From Halictus rubicundus (Eukaryota; Arthropoda; Insecta; Hymenoptera; Halictidae), in NCBI RefSeq assembly GCF_050948215.1, contig NC_135164.1, forward strand, positions 1,555,116 through 1,619,115: a stretch of DNA of 64,000 nucleotides, given 5' to 3'. This document shows, piece after piece, positions 54,151 to 64,000 of this stretch. Every line of letters begins with the position of its first letter. The stretch's first letter is position 1. The notes beneath the pieces are model-generated. The model saw only the letters and a program-made list of their open reading frames with translations, did not search any database and was not told where the DNA came from. The translations under genes were made by a program, and so were the position numbers.

Positions 54151-54938
54151 TAGTGATAAGTGATGAGTGATCCGTCATCTGAGAGGTGTCGGAAGCGATG
54201 AAGGTATGTAACTTTTTAAGTGTTATATAGAAATGACGTTTAATAAGGCTTGCCCCCCCCCCTCGCTCTTTTCGAAATGTAAATAATTGATATATAATTA
54301 TTGCAAAATTGTATTATGCATAAAAATTATTACTATATGATTATTAATAACAATTTCCATTCTAATACGCATGTTCTGAAAAAGAAATGTATTTCATATT
54401 TTGATATACACGAATATTGAACTTTTCCAGTAAATTCCCCACTGTGACTGTGGCGAATTCCGCACTGTAACAAATGGCAAAATTTTTTACAAAAATCCAA
54501 ATTATTGTTAATTATTCACAGAAAATTAAATTTAGCAATGCAACTCTTAAATTAAAAAAGAAATTAACAAATGTTCCACGATACATCCTAAAGGAAAGTC
54601 TGGATAAATATGGTTCTAGGTTCGATTTCCTTTATTATTTCATCGTTATCATTTTGAGAAGAAGGTTCACCGTTCATATTTGTTTCTTTTACAATTTTAT
54701 TTGGGTTTTCATTTAACTTTCCTTCCGAATTTACTTCTACAGTCGACTTCAATACATCTGTGGCTTATCGTTATCAGATTTATAAAACAATTCATCATAT
54801 TTCCACTGATTTTGACCTTTTGTTAGATGCATCAGTTTTATTATAGATGTTTCCATCAACCTTTACAGGTCTTGTTCCGGGTCGAGCTTTTAAGAAATTC
54901 GCTTCGTCTACAATTACGTCTCTAGCTACAACGTATTT

Positions 54939-55391
54939 TTAATTTTCCACATCCCACACCTTATAACCATTCGATTCATAGCCAAGTAAAATTCCTTTCC
55001 ATGATTTTTCATCGAATTTGGTTTTTCTAACTTTATTATGAACATAAACGGCTGAACCAGAGATTTTTAAGTACCTTAATTTAGGCCTTTTTCCGTGCCA
55101 CAATTCGAATGGAGTTTCATTTTCTTTCAAAGCTTTAGTCGGGGTCAAATTAATTATATAAGTAGCAGTAAGTAAGCACTGCATCTCCAGATACACCACT
55201 TTTACATGTGATTGAATATCAGTTTGTATATCTTGTATGATTGTACATATATCTTGTCCTACAGTATTTAGTAAATATATTTTGTAAGTACTATTTACAA
55301 ACATTGAAGACGACAGAAAAACGACAAAATTGTAATTTAAGATGTACATGTATAAGTTACAGCGAAAGAAAGACAGAAAAAACAAAAACAT
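54939..55391 (-). pseudogene. Copia integrase C-terminal fragment
   Basis: The minus strand encodes ATYIINLTPTKAL, ETPFELWHGKRPKLRYLKISGS and GILLGYESNGYKVW, standard for the C-terminal part of copia integrase. The N-terminal extension is unrelated. On the minus strand this piece lies downstream of the reverse transcriptase piece at 55483-55872, the reverse of the normal order. Confidence 0.85.
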
Positions 55392-55482
55392 TTTGATGGC
55401 ATGTTGGAAACTGTGACAGAAGTGTAAGAAACAGAATCACTGTTATATACAGAATTGATCGAGGCTTCTGAGCAACTGAGAA

Positions 55483-55872
55483 TCATATATGCTCGTGATA
55501 CCATGATTCTTTGTCACAAGGAATCGATACCTCTTGAACATGCTCAAGGCCCATCACTATTGTACATAACATTACATACATCAGACAAACGATCAGATTA
55601 CGGCATGGCGCTTCTAATTTTTCTTCAGAATTTAAAGCTTGATAATCTAGCTTGCTTGGCAAAGGTGCACTAACGGGATTACATTCATTCATATTAAATT
55701 TCTCTAAAATAGTTTTAATACATTCACTTTGATCTAAGGTTATTTTGTTTTCATGACGTTCAATCTTTATTCCTAAAAAGTAACCAATTTCGGTTAAATG
55801 CGTCATTTTAAATTTATTTATTAAATAACCTTTAAATCTGGTCATTGTTTCCAAGTTTGCAGTAGCAATCAC
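55483..55872 (-). pseudogene. Copia reverse transcriptase fragment
   Basis: The minus strand encodes FKMTHLTEIGYFLGIKIERHENKITLDQSECIK and FNMNECNPVSAPL, the region after YVDD in copia RT. The frame runs into unrelated sequence after about 55620. It belongs to a different copy from the one at 49.6 kb. Confidence 0.85.
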
Positions 55873-56085
55873 AAGATCGGGAAAAATACAACGGTCGACT
55901 GATGAACTTCGGAAACCTATTTCTACAAGACTTCTGTCAAATACTTCAAACCAACCATCTTGCCGCCTGATGGCATGTTGGAAACAAATGTCGTTTAAGC
56001 GCCATTCGAGCGGCTTTGACCACCCCCTAACTATTAATTTAGGAACCCACTAGACTCGCCGGAGCTCTACCTGAGACGTTCTACT

Positions 56086-56275
56086 AATGATTTCGATGTA
56101 AGAATTAATTAATAATTAATTAACTATAAATTACTAATCTCTAAGCCAATCTTGAGTGACCATAATGATACACCACTTTGGGCTCAACACAACCGCTGTT
56201 AGAAAACAGCAGTCTGAAGCTAAAAAACAGACGACCACCATCACTGGGTCAGGTTACCGAGCTACCGACATTGGG
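56086..56275. repeat. Direct repeat, right copy (mate at 53776-53985)
   Basis: Same orientation and content as 53776-53985. Both contain AT-rich 'aattaattaataa' followed by the conserved 'gatacaccactttggg' block. Confidence 0.8.
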
Positions 56276-57635
56276 AATCAATGTTGTGGGAGCCGGCATC
56301 CGCGTTGCACAAACTTGCACAAAATATTTGTATATTTTTGAGAAGCTGTACTACGATCATAAGCTGGTATGGATCGTCCCGGATATACACACAATGGCAA
56401 TACAATGAATTCAATAACGATATGGATCAGCAAGCAAAGACATACTTGAGTGGTACCAACGTCGACTACGCATAGCGACGGCCCTGGCGAGTCGTGAAAA
56501 GGCTGCAATGACAGTTTGGCGCGAACGCATCGCGCACAAGCTGTCAATGACTATTTTTTTAATCTTCTCGTATACTAAGGGAACCAAATACTTTTCGTGA
56601 ATCGTTTCTTTACCAGAAATGTCTGTAGAATGCATTCCTGTATAGTAAATTCCTGCTAGATAAAGGATTTTTCACATAAATACAAAAATAGAGCGTACAA
56701 AGTACCCGCGTCGGCACATTTTCAAACTTTAACAACCATTTAATTGGCTATATGGATATGTAGAGGAGAGTCTCCTCTATCTCTTGACTCAAACTTGAAC
56801 TTTCTCGCGTGTTTGGTTTTTGCGTAACACATTATTTTCAATCAAAATCGGGCATTTTTACAAAAACCAAAATTTTTCGAAAACGTTGCGTGATGGAGCA
56901 ATTCTACTTTCAGATTCGGTTTTAGGACGACAAAGTGTATAAGAATCACCCAACAGGTATTGCAAAACAATTTTGGTGTTGGACAGTGTAATTAACACTA
57001 AACGAATTCCATATAATGTTGAAATTACAACCACTATCCAATGGTTCATTTTTTACGATATCGTAAAAATTACATTGAATAAATTTAGTTTAAAATAATG
57101 TGGTGTGAAATAACTGATAAACTCTTTTTTTTTTAATTTTGACATAGACCACTTTCATAATTATGGGCACATATTTTCGTTTTATCTACGTTTTTTTTCT
57201 CGCCGAAATGTTCCAGTATTTCCACTCGCGGCAATTCTATACTCATGTCAGGTCCGAACTCACAGTCAAATTTAAAGCATCGAGATATTTGAAGGAATCA
57301 TTTTGGCAATCGATACATATAGTATAGAAACAACTTATAGTGATCATGAATAGATTACTTCTGCGAATTTGATTGCAAAGTGAATGAACATTGACCACTT
57401 CGACTCAATAATTTCATAGGGTGGATAATAAAAATGCCCTTGTAAATTTTAACCAAAAAGAACCCTCCCCCGACCTAAAGAACAAATTCGGTCATTCAAA
57501 ATAGGCAGAATGCGCAATGGTGACTCTGACAATTTTTTGCAAATATCTCGGAAAATAAAGAGACCCCTAGTAGCACAAAATATTGTATACACATTCATAT
57601 AATATTAAAAAGAGATTCAATCTTTTTTAATATTC
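56276..57635. other. No gene seen
   Basis: AT-rich sequence with scattered short frames and no recognised domain or repeat, apart from a small palindrome tttacgatatcgtaaa at about 57053. Confidence 0.4.
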
Positions 57636-57985
57636 GAACATACATACAATATTTATTTTATATTAAGTAAAAAATATTTCTTTTTAAATATTCAGGAAAT
57701 ATGTATTTCATGTTACGAGAAAAATATTTTTTTCTAAATATTAAATAAATCTTTATTTCATATTAGAAGTAGAATATTTTTTCCTAATATACAAATAATA
57801 TTTATTTAATATCAGGAAAAAAATATTTTTTTCTCCTTATAAAACAAATCTTTATGAAATATTAGAAGTAGAATATTTTTTCCTAATATACAAATAATAT
57901 TTGTTTAATATTATGAACAAAATATTTTTTCTCATTATAAAATGAATCTTTATGTAATATTAGAAATAGAATTTTTTTTTTAACT
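57636..57985. repeat. AT-rich tandem repeat with a unit of about 98 bp
   Basis: The block 'attagaagtagaatattttt' recurs at about 57762, 57861 and 57959 (as attagaaatagaa), giving a period of 98-99 bases and about 3.5 diverged copies. Confidence 0.75.
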
Positions 57986-58214
57986 ATGCAGGAAATATTT
58001 TATGTTTATCATGGAAAAATATTTGTTCCCGAATATGATGCGAAGTAAAATGTTTACTTTTAATTTACTTTGAATTCGTGTTTGTCACTTAATCGACATA
58101 TATTTATATTATAATAACATTAATGCGACAAAGTTATTGCATGAAAAATAATCGTGTAGCTCTTACGTCTTACGCAATGTTATTGAACTGTATGCAAGAT
58201 TAAAAAGTTCGTAG

Positions 58215-58739
58215 TAACAGACTACCTATAGCATTTCTGGTACCTATTCGGGATCTTTCTCGACTTTGTCTAAACAAACTCTGGATATTAGACTAGCGGC
58301 GACAGAAAGTATAAACATTTAACTTCGGTCAATGTATTTGGGAAAGGCCCTGGCCATGTTGCAGCGAGAAACGCATTCATTCGTTAGCAAACTAGCAATC
58401 AGATTGAACGGTCGGTTGCGATAGTGTTACGGTGAAATGGCTGGTTTCGCGAAGGAACGCCGTATTTCACTTTCGCGATTGAATACTCGAAGATTTCGGG
58501 AATTTGAACTTGCTTTTTATTTTGAAAGTTGGATCGGCGAGACGTGCCGTAGCAGAGGTGATCGTCGACTGCTGGGTACACGGGTTTGGGGTCTTATATA
58601 TTAATGGGTAATCTTCTTTGGGGTACAAAGGTTTGGGACTGTTTAATGGTTCAAAGTTGTCGGGTGCTGAATCAGTCGTGAACTTGGGCCTGGTGACGTG
58701 TTGCGAGGGTTGTTGTCTTGGTCTTATCGGGCCGTGACA
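58215..58739 (-). repeat. Errantivirus-like 3' LTR (minus strand)
   Basis: A polypurine tract (tgaggggggaa, 58740-58750) follows the env stop at 58751 on the minus strand, and TGTCACGGCCC starts at 58739. A TATA-like ttaatatataaga lies near 58605. The far end near 58215 is an estimate. Confidence 0.6.
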
Positions 58740-58750
58740 TTCCCCCCTCA

Positions 58751-58921
58751 TTAGACTTTCGTTGCTCCGAAACGAACTCGTTTTCTCCTGACAGGTGCGA
58801 TGTCTAGTTCGATGTCGTTCATTTCTTGTAACCTGAATTGTGGTGGTAGGTCGTAACTCGGTGGAGGACTGCTGTTGTATGGTACCGGTGCGGTGGCTTC
58901 TATGGTTCTGACTTCGGATAC
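58751..58921 (-). pseudogene. env: Env C-terminal remnant, left of the Tigger-type insertion
   Basis: This is the end of an envelope frame on the minus strand: a Pro-rich, then acidic, then basic tail (including a VRRKRVRF cluster) that stops just before the polypurine tract. It has the position of a cytoplasmic tail. No transmembrane segment is visible here or in the right-hand part, so sequence has probably been lost. Confidence 0.5.
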
Positions 58922-59988
58922 CTCACAAGGGAACATATTCAAGTGCGAATTTCCGATTTTGATGAAACTTATGTGACATATAGTTCTTTGAAAAATATTT
59001 GACACGTATTTTTTTTTATCGGCAACCATCCACTTTGAAGGGGTGAAAACAGCCCTCAAAGTTGGGGGTCAAAACCATATTTTTTGAAATACCTCGGAAA
59101 CCAGAGGTCGAAAAAATTTGAATTTTTTTTTAAATTGTGTGTTTTTCAATGAGAAATGTAGTCGCGCAAGAAAAATTTAACAAAAGTCTTTTGTTTAAAC
59201 AATATATTGAAAATTTGATTTTTTTTTGCAGTTTCTCTTATTTATTGTTAGTTCATTTTAATGTAAACTTGGGTGTGTGATCTTTGATCAAAATTAGGGT
59301 TTACATGTTTCAGGATTTTTTTTTTTTTTGCCATTTAACAATAATTATGCATTATGGAAGATAGTCTTGCATCTGCCGTGCGTAGGAAGGAATTGTGGCT
59401 TGTTTTATCGAAATATAAGTATTTACTATAAACGTGTATAGTATTTTAAACAATACCACTGGGTTATGTGTCGTTTATTGTTTTATTAGTAGCTAAAGAA
59501 GGTGGCGCAGGTAGCAGCGTGACGCGGTGCTAATTACCGCGGCGGAGTAAGGGTACCGACTTTTATAGCCAATTCGCCTGTGAATTTCTGCAATCGTTGG
59601 GCCTTCGGTCAAAATATCCCTGCAGCCTTTTTAAACTGTGAATCCTCGAACCTGGAGTTTCCCTCGTCATTTATGGTAGCTCTAAAAAGAGCTGATTTTG
59701 AAAGAAGTGCTGTCCACAAAGATTATTCTACATAATTCTGGCAATATTGATGTCCTGTGATTGTTGGGCCTTCGGTCAAAATATCCCTGCAGCCTTTTTA
59801 AACTATGAATCCTCGAACCTGGAGTTTCCCTCGTCATTTATGGTAGCTCTGAAAAGAGCTGGTGCCAATGCCGCACATCAGTTTTACCTCGGTTATATAC
59901 AGCATTTAAGAAGGACCCAAATATTTTCAAACAATTCCATTGGTTGTTAGAGTGAGAGAGGGGGAAACGTAAAACAGTCTTCAGAATG

Positions 59989-59996
59989 TATAAATA
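59989..59996 (+). promoter_or_regulatory. TATA box of the transposase gene
   Basis: TATAAATA lies about 210 bases upstream of the proposed start codon, just inside the left TIR. A start site near 60020-60030 is expected from spacing. Confidence 0.5.
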
Positions 59997-60204
59997 TGGG
60001 CACTTTGCTGTATGTGCTATTAGTCTTTCTGCATTACGGTTTGTAAAGCAACGTACATATCAAGAAGTTAAGGCTACTTCTTTCGGATTTTTAAAACGGT
60101 GCCACATATATCAAATAATTTCTGGCAATAATAAAGTTCGAACATTATATTAATTTTGCTTTTGCTTATTGTTTATTTGTATTGTTAGATTCGTTTTTAC
60201 AAAC

Positions 60205-61815
60205 ATGAAGGTCAATCCGGTGAACGTTATAAATATTTTGATGGCAACATATAGCAGTAACAATAACGAGGGAACACCCACGAATGGAAAGGAAATTGAA
60301 CTGGCAAACATAATTATAGACCTGATTAATAGCTACAGAGAAGCAGGGTACATGAATTTCGAAACGCAACAGGAATTAATATTCGATGACCTAACAGACG
60401 AACCGACTTCATTTAATGTTCCCGAAGATGAAGAAGATTTGGAATCAGCGTCAACATCTAAACCGTCGTCTTCAAGTTCTCCAGACGAGAGTCCAGAAGA
60501 AATAGAATTTGGAGGCATTGATTTAGATTATAAGAAGAAAGCTGTAGATTTTTGGAAGAGTGGAAGAAAAAGACCACTAAACTTCGAAACTGTGAAGAAC
60601 AAATACAAGAAATTGAAGAGAAAATCAGATTTATACAGATGGGAAGAGCAAATTAATACAGGCGGATCTCGTTACGATAAACTTACAGCAATTGCACATG
60701 CTACACTTGAAAAATTTATTGTAGCGAGAAATAATAAAATTTTGGTACACGACGTAGATTTGAGACGGTGGGCAATGCACGAAAATTTATCAATAAATTT
60801 AGAAGGATTCCAGGCATCGTCCTTTTGGTTGTGGAAGTTTAAAGAAAACTATAATATAGTATCGAGAAAAACGACGAAACTCGTTACCCGCCATCATACT
60901 AACCATTTAACAGATTTGACCGCAGCAGCAGAAGATTTTGTGCATCATGTGAAAGGGTATTTTGAAAATTATGGCGCAAGCAATATTTTCAACAGTGATC
61001 AAAGTGGGTTCCAGTTGGAATTGCACTCTGGTCGAACACTTTCACACAAAGGTGAAAAAGAAACGGGTGCTCTTGTCCAATCGATATCTTCAACAACGCA
61101 CAGCTACACTATCCAGCCCACAATTTCAGCTGACGGACAGTTGCTATCGCCATTATATATTGTTTTGAAAGAAGTCAAAGGGCAGTTAGGACCTCGTGTA
61201 CGAAGAAGTGTGTTCACGGCACCTAATGTACATATTGAAGCTTCCACATCGGGAAAACTAACGAAGGAGTTATTTAGAACGTGGTTGATTGAAGTATTTC
61301 TCCCATCTGCTCCAGAAAATTCTGTTTTACTTCTTGACTCGTGGAATGGATACAACGACGAGATCATACGTAACGCCCTGCCAGAAGACAAACAATTAGA
61401 GGTATTGACGATACCAAAAAATACGACGCCATTAATCCAACCACTTGACGTGTATGGATTCCGCATTTGGAAGAATTTTGCAAGAAAACTTTCCGATCTT
61501 GCAATATTGTTAAATATTGATTTTAATCTACACGCAAGAAATAATATTATTAAATTACAGTCATTAATCCACAACCAATTATCAGCTGCGCGTTATAAAC
61601 GGCTGTTTCAATATGCTTGGTTCCGCAGTGGATATATAGAAGAACGGCCAGGAGAATTTGAAAATCCCGTAGAGTTCTGCTTTACAAAATTAGATGGTTT
61701 AACGTGTTTCCATTGTTCAAATGTAGTCGTACTGAAATGTTCTTGGTGCAAAGAACATTTATGTTTTTCTCATTTTATCATCGAGTATCATTATTGCCAG
61801 AATTATGTAGAATAA
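60205..61815 (+). CDS. Pogo/Tigger-type DDD transposase, intact
   Basis: I prefer the Met at 60205 (MKVNPVNVIN) over one 12 codons upstream because its context is better; 60240 is another option. This gives about 536 aa with no stop or frameshift. Relative to the longest frame, residues 115-160 hold a basic helix-turn-helix-like block (YKKKAVDFWKSGRKRP). Residues 170-240 hold a CENP-B/Tc5-type DNA-binding domain (RRWAMHENLSI, ASSFWLWKFKENYNIVSRK). The catalytic domain follows with Asp in NSDQSG (277), LLDSWNGY (390) and PLIQPLDVYG (427), matching the DDE_1 superfamily. A C-terminal Cys/His cluster (CFHC, CSWC, then CxxH-like residues) may be a zinc-binding tail. It cuts and rejoins transposon ends in the nucleus. 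The last codons lie within the start of the right repeat. Confidence 0.92.
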   Translation: MKVNPVNVINILMATYSSNNNEGTPTNGKEIELANIIIDLINSYREAGYMNFETQQELIFDDLTDEPTSFNVPEDEEDLESASTSKPSSSSSPDESPEEIEFGGIDLDYKKKAVDFWKSGRKRPLNFETVKNKYKKLKRKSDLYRWEEQINTGGSRYDKLTAIAHATLEKFIVARNNKILVHDVDLRRWAMHENLSINLEGFQASSFWLWKFKENYNIVSRKTTKLVTRHHTNHLTDLTAAAEDFVHHVKGYFENYGASNIFNSDQSGFQLELHSGRTLSHKGEKETGALVQSISSTTHSYTIQPTISADGQLLSPLYIVLKEVKGQLGPRVRRSVFTAPNVHIEASTSGKLTKELFRTWLIEVFLPSAPENSVLLLDSWNGYNDEIIRNALPEDKQLEVLTIPKNTTPLIQPLDVYGFRIWKNFARKLSDLAILLNIDFNLHARNNIIKLQSLIHNQLSAARYKRLFQYAWFRSGYIEERPGEFENPVEFCFTKLDGLTCFHCSNVVVLKCSWCKEHLCFSHFIIEYHYCQNYVE

Positions 61816-62786
61816 TCTTTGTGGACACCACTTCTTTCAAAATCAGCTCTTTTCAGAGCTACCATAAATGACGAGGGAAACTCCAGGTTCGAGGATTCAT
61901 AGTTTAAAAAGGCTGCAGGGATATTTTGACCGAAGGCCCAACAATCACAGGACATCAATATTGCCAGAATTATGTAGAATAATCTTTGTGGACAGCACTT
62001 CTTTCAAAATCAGCTCTTTTTAGAGCTACCATAAATGACGAGGGAAACTCCAGGTTCGAGGATTCACAGTTTAAAAAGGCTGCAGGGATATTTTGACCGA
62101 AGGCCCAACGATTGCAGAAATTCACAGGCGAATTGGCTATAAAAGTCGGTACCCTTACTCCGCCGCGGTAATTAGCACCGCGTCACGCTGCTACCTGCGC
62201 CACCTTCTTTAGCTACTAATAAAACAATAAACGACACATAACCCAGTGGTATTGTTTAAAATACTATACACGTTTATAGTAAATACTTATATTTCGATAA
62301 AACAAGCCACAATTCCTTCCTACGCACGGCAGATGCAAGACTATCTTCCATAATGCATAATTATTGTTAAATGGCAAAAAAAAAAAAAATCCTGAAACAT
62401 GTAAACCCTAATTTTGATCAAAGATCACACACCCAAGTTTACATTAAAATGAACTAACAATAAATAAGAGAAACTGCAAAAAAAAATCAAATTTTCAATA
62501 TATTGTTTAAACAAAAGACTTTTGTTAAATTTTTCTTGCGCGACTACATTTCTCATTGAAAAACACACAATTTAAAAAAAAATTCAAATTTTTTCGACCT
62601 CTGGTTTCCGAGGTATTTCAAAAAATATGGTTTTGACCCCCAACTTTGAGGGCTGTTTTCACCCCTTCAAAGTGGATGGTTGCCGATAAAAAAAAATACG
62701 TGTCAAATATTTTTCAAAGAACTATATGTCACATAAGTTTCATCAAAATCGGAAATTCGCACTTGAATATGTTCCCTTGTCAGTGT

Positions 62787-63716
62787 AACAATTTTTACCT
62801 TCTGTTGGTTCTATAATTGATTGTAATTTATTTTCTTTTAATATTCTAATGTATCCATCTAAAAATACTTCGTTGGTAAGAATGTCTGGGTGAACTATTC
62901 CTTTTTTTTTCTATCAGTATAGCTGTGTTAAGTGTGTCTATTTGTTCTATACTTTCGAATACTACTGCTTCTAATGCCATTATCTGTGTTGTGATTTGAT
63001 TAGAATTCCTTATGTGCTTCTTGAGTAAATTTTGCGAGTTTTGTACTTCATAATTTAAGATTGTTTTTATGATCGCTGTTTGGTTCTGTAGTATGAGGTT
63101 CATTGTATTCTGCCGATCGAATAGTTTGTCTTTGTTTTCATTAACTAAATTTAAATCGTCCTCGTCTAATGTACCGAATAGTGTTTTGGAAATACTTCCT
63201 ACAAAGTTTAAAACTCCTCTTTTAGTTCTCATGTGTAACCAAGATTTTAAATGAATTATTTTTGTTTTCAGTATGTTAAGTCTAGAAAGTATGCTTTGGA
63301 TTTCTAAACTTTGTGTACAATTTTCTTGTTCGCATATATTTTTAATTCTCGAATAGTGTTCTACAATGTTCTCATCTAGTTTTACGTATGGTTTTATATC
63401 TATTCCTACAATTATCCTTACTTCGTTATGGTATAAATACGTTTCTTGTATATCTTCTATGCTTTATTGTTGCCTTTTCATGGTAAGCCAGTTGTGTTAT
63501 AATATCACCTATAGTCATTTCACAGTCTTTATAGGAATGTTTAATATTCTCTTCTATTTTCTCGATTGGAGTTATCACTTTATTCTTTGTATCTTTCGTA
63601 TTTTCTACTGCATTGTCACTTTCTTCCTGATTGGTAATAACAGGTGGTGATCTAGAACTGTCTCTATCCGACTTAGAATCAAAATTTAAAGCAAACTCTG
63701 GCACTAATAATGGCAT
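62787..63716 (-). pseudogene. env: Errantivirus-like envelope (F-type) fragment, frameshifted
   Basis: The minus strand encodes an insect retroelement envelope. A furin-type R-T-K-R cleavage site near 63225 is followed by a hydrophobic Gly-rich start like a fusion peptide and a long coiled-coil-like helix rich in Asn, Leu and Ile. The upstream part (63426-63716) is in a different frame, with a shift near 63465. A second break lies in an A-run near 62908. The right-hand sequence stops at the transposon insertion. Pol would be beyond the window. This is an old, broken copy and cannot make the full protein. Confidence 0.8.
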
Positions 63717-64000
63717 ATTATCTTCTTTTGTCTTTGTTTCGCTTGAACTATCATTCGGTCTTTGATCTTGAATACTATTTATTGTTTTCTTTTCTGATTT
63801 TTTTTTTTTTTTTGTAAGTTTCTATGTATCCTGTAGGGTATCCAGATTGTTCGAGGGATTGAGCGTATTAGTTTCTATGTTCAAAGATTCTTTGCTGATA
63901 GCAATTTGACTGAATTTTTTTTTTTTTTTTTTTTTTGTTTGCTTTTAAAGAAATTGTAGCTAACTCAGGTACGCTGGTAGATCTACACGTAGAAGCTGTA
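63717..64000 (-). other. Upstream part of the errantivirus-like element; poly-T tracts
   Basis: No clear domain is seen. Two long T-runs (about 63798-63817 and 63917-63938) break any frame. The window ends inside the element. Confidence 0.35.

Larger units (their letters stand above)
58926..62779 (+). mobile_element. Complete pogo/Tigger-type DNA transposon, 3.85 kb, long TIRs
   Basis: The ends CAAGGGAACATATTC and its inverse bound terminal inverted repeats of about 930 bp (58926 to about 59858 and about 61848-62779) that look nearly identical base for base. TCA flanks both ends, while pogo-family elements normally duplicate TA. Each TIR holds a direct repeat of about 165 bp. The intact gene lies between the TIRs, so the copy looks young and may be active. 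It has landed in the env of an errantivirus-like element. Confidence 0.88.

Noticed and set aside
58399..58751. 60- and 94-codon frames left of the env stop
   Set aside because: They lie in the LTR, after the polypurine tract, and show no domain.

Overview
This is a eukaryotic window, almost certainly from an insect, and a hymenopteran such as an ant is my best guess. The reasons are the dense mix of copia, gypsy, errantivirus-like, mariner, pogo/Tigger, hAT and piggyBac-type elements, a Mutator-like transposase fused to a YqaJ nuclease, AT-rich intergenic DNA and short introns with GTAAGT donors. I see no ordinary single-copy host gene, no rRNA and no intact tRNA gene. The window is a transposon graveyard that also contains a few young, intact-looking insertions. 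All boundaries were read by eye from the sequence, so most are good to a few bases only where a target-site duplication (TSD) fixes them.

Layout. 1-2.6 kb: low-copy sequence with one 198-codon unknown reading frame. 2.6-6.0 kb: a broken minus-strand copia element abutting a plus-strand LTR-type fragment. 6.2-17.7 kb: an inverted partial monomer followed by about 52 near-identical 211-bp satellite units. 18.0-20.9 kb and 39.6-41.9 kb: two inverted copies of a pair of divergently oriented small spliced coding units, one a Pro/Gly-rich RGG-like protein and one a short exon starting MTKIV. Between these arms lie a Mutator-like element with a transposase-YqaJ gene (22.0-29.9 kb), a 2.3-kb palindrome carrying tRNA-derived segments (26.5-28.8 kb), a 931-bp non-autonomous hAT element (29.9-30.8 kb) and a gypsy element (31.1-38.8 kb). 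The gypsy element has a nested GC-rich insertion, no integrase, and a 3' LTR collapsed to a 34-bp palindrome.

42.1-44.9 kb: a GC-rich LTR-type insertion whose empty site survives in an inverted paralogue at 45.5 kb. 45.9-46.4 kb: a copia tail and LTR fragment. 46.7-47.0 kb: a mariner remnant. 48.4-48.9 kb: a hAT fragment. 49.6-53.8 kb: a decayed copia interrupted by a piggyBac-type MITE in the reverse transcriptase and a 5'-truncated non-LTR insert near the RNase H end. 54-56 kb: a Tigger-type MITE and scrambled copia pieces between direct repeats. 58.2-64 kb: the 3' end of an errantivirus-like element (LTR and broken env, minus strand) split by a complete 3.85-kb pogo/Tigger-type transposon with an intact transposase and about 930-bp terminal inverted repeats.

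The genes do not form a cellular pathway. They are transposition functions (Gag, protease, integrase, reverse transcriptase/RNase H, envelope, DDE transposases), mostly inactivated. The units that look open and possibly functional are the Tigger-type transposase, the two RGG-like paralogues and perhaps the unknown frame at 1.66 kb.
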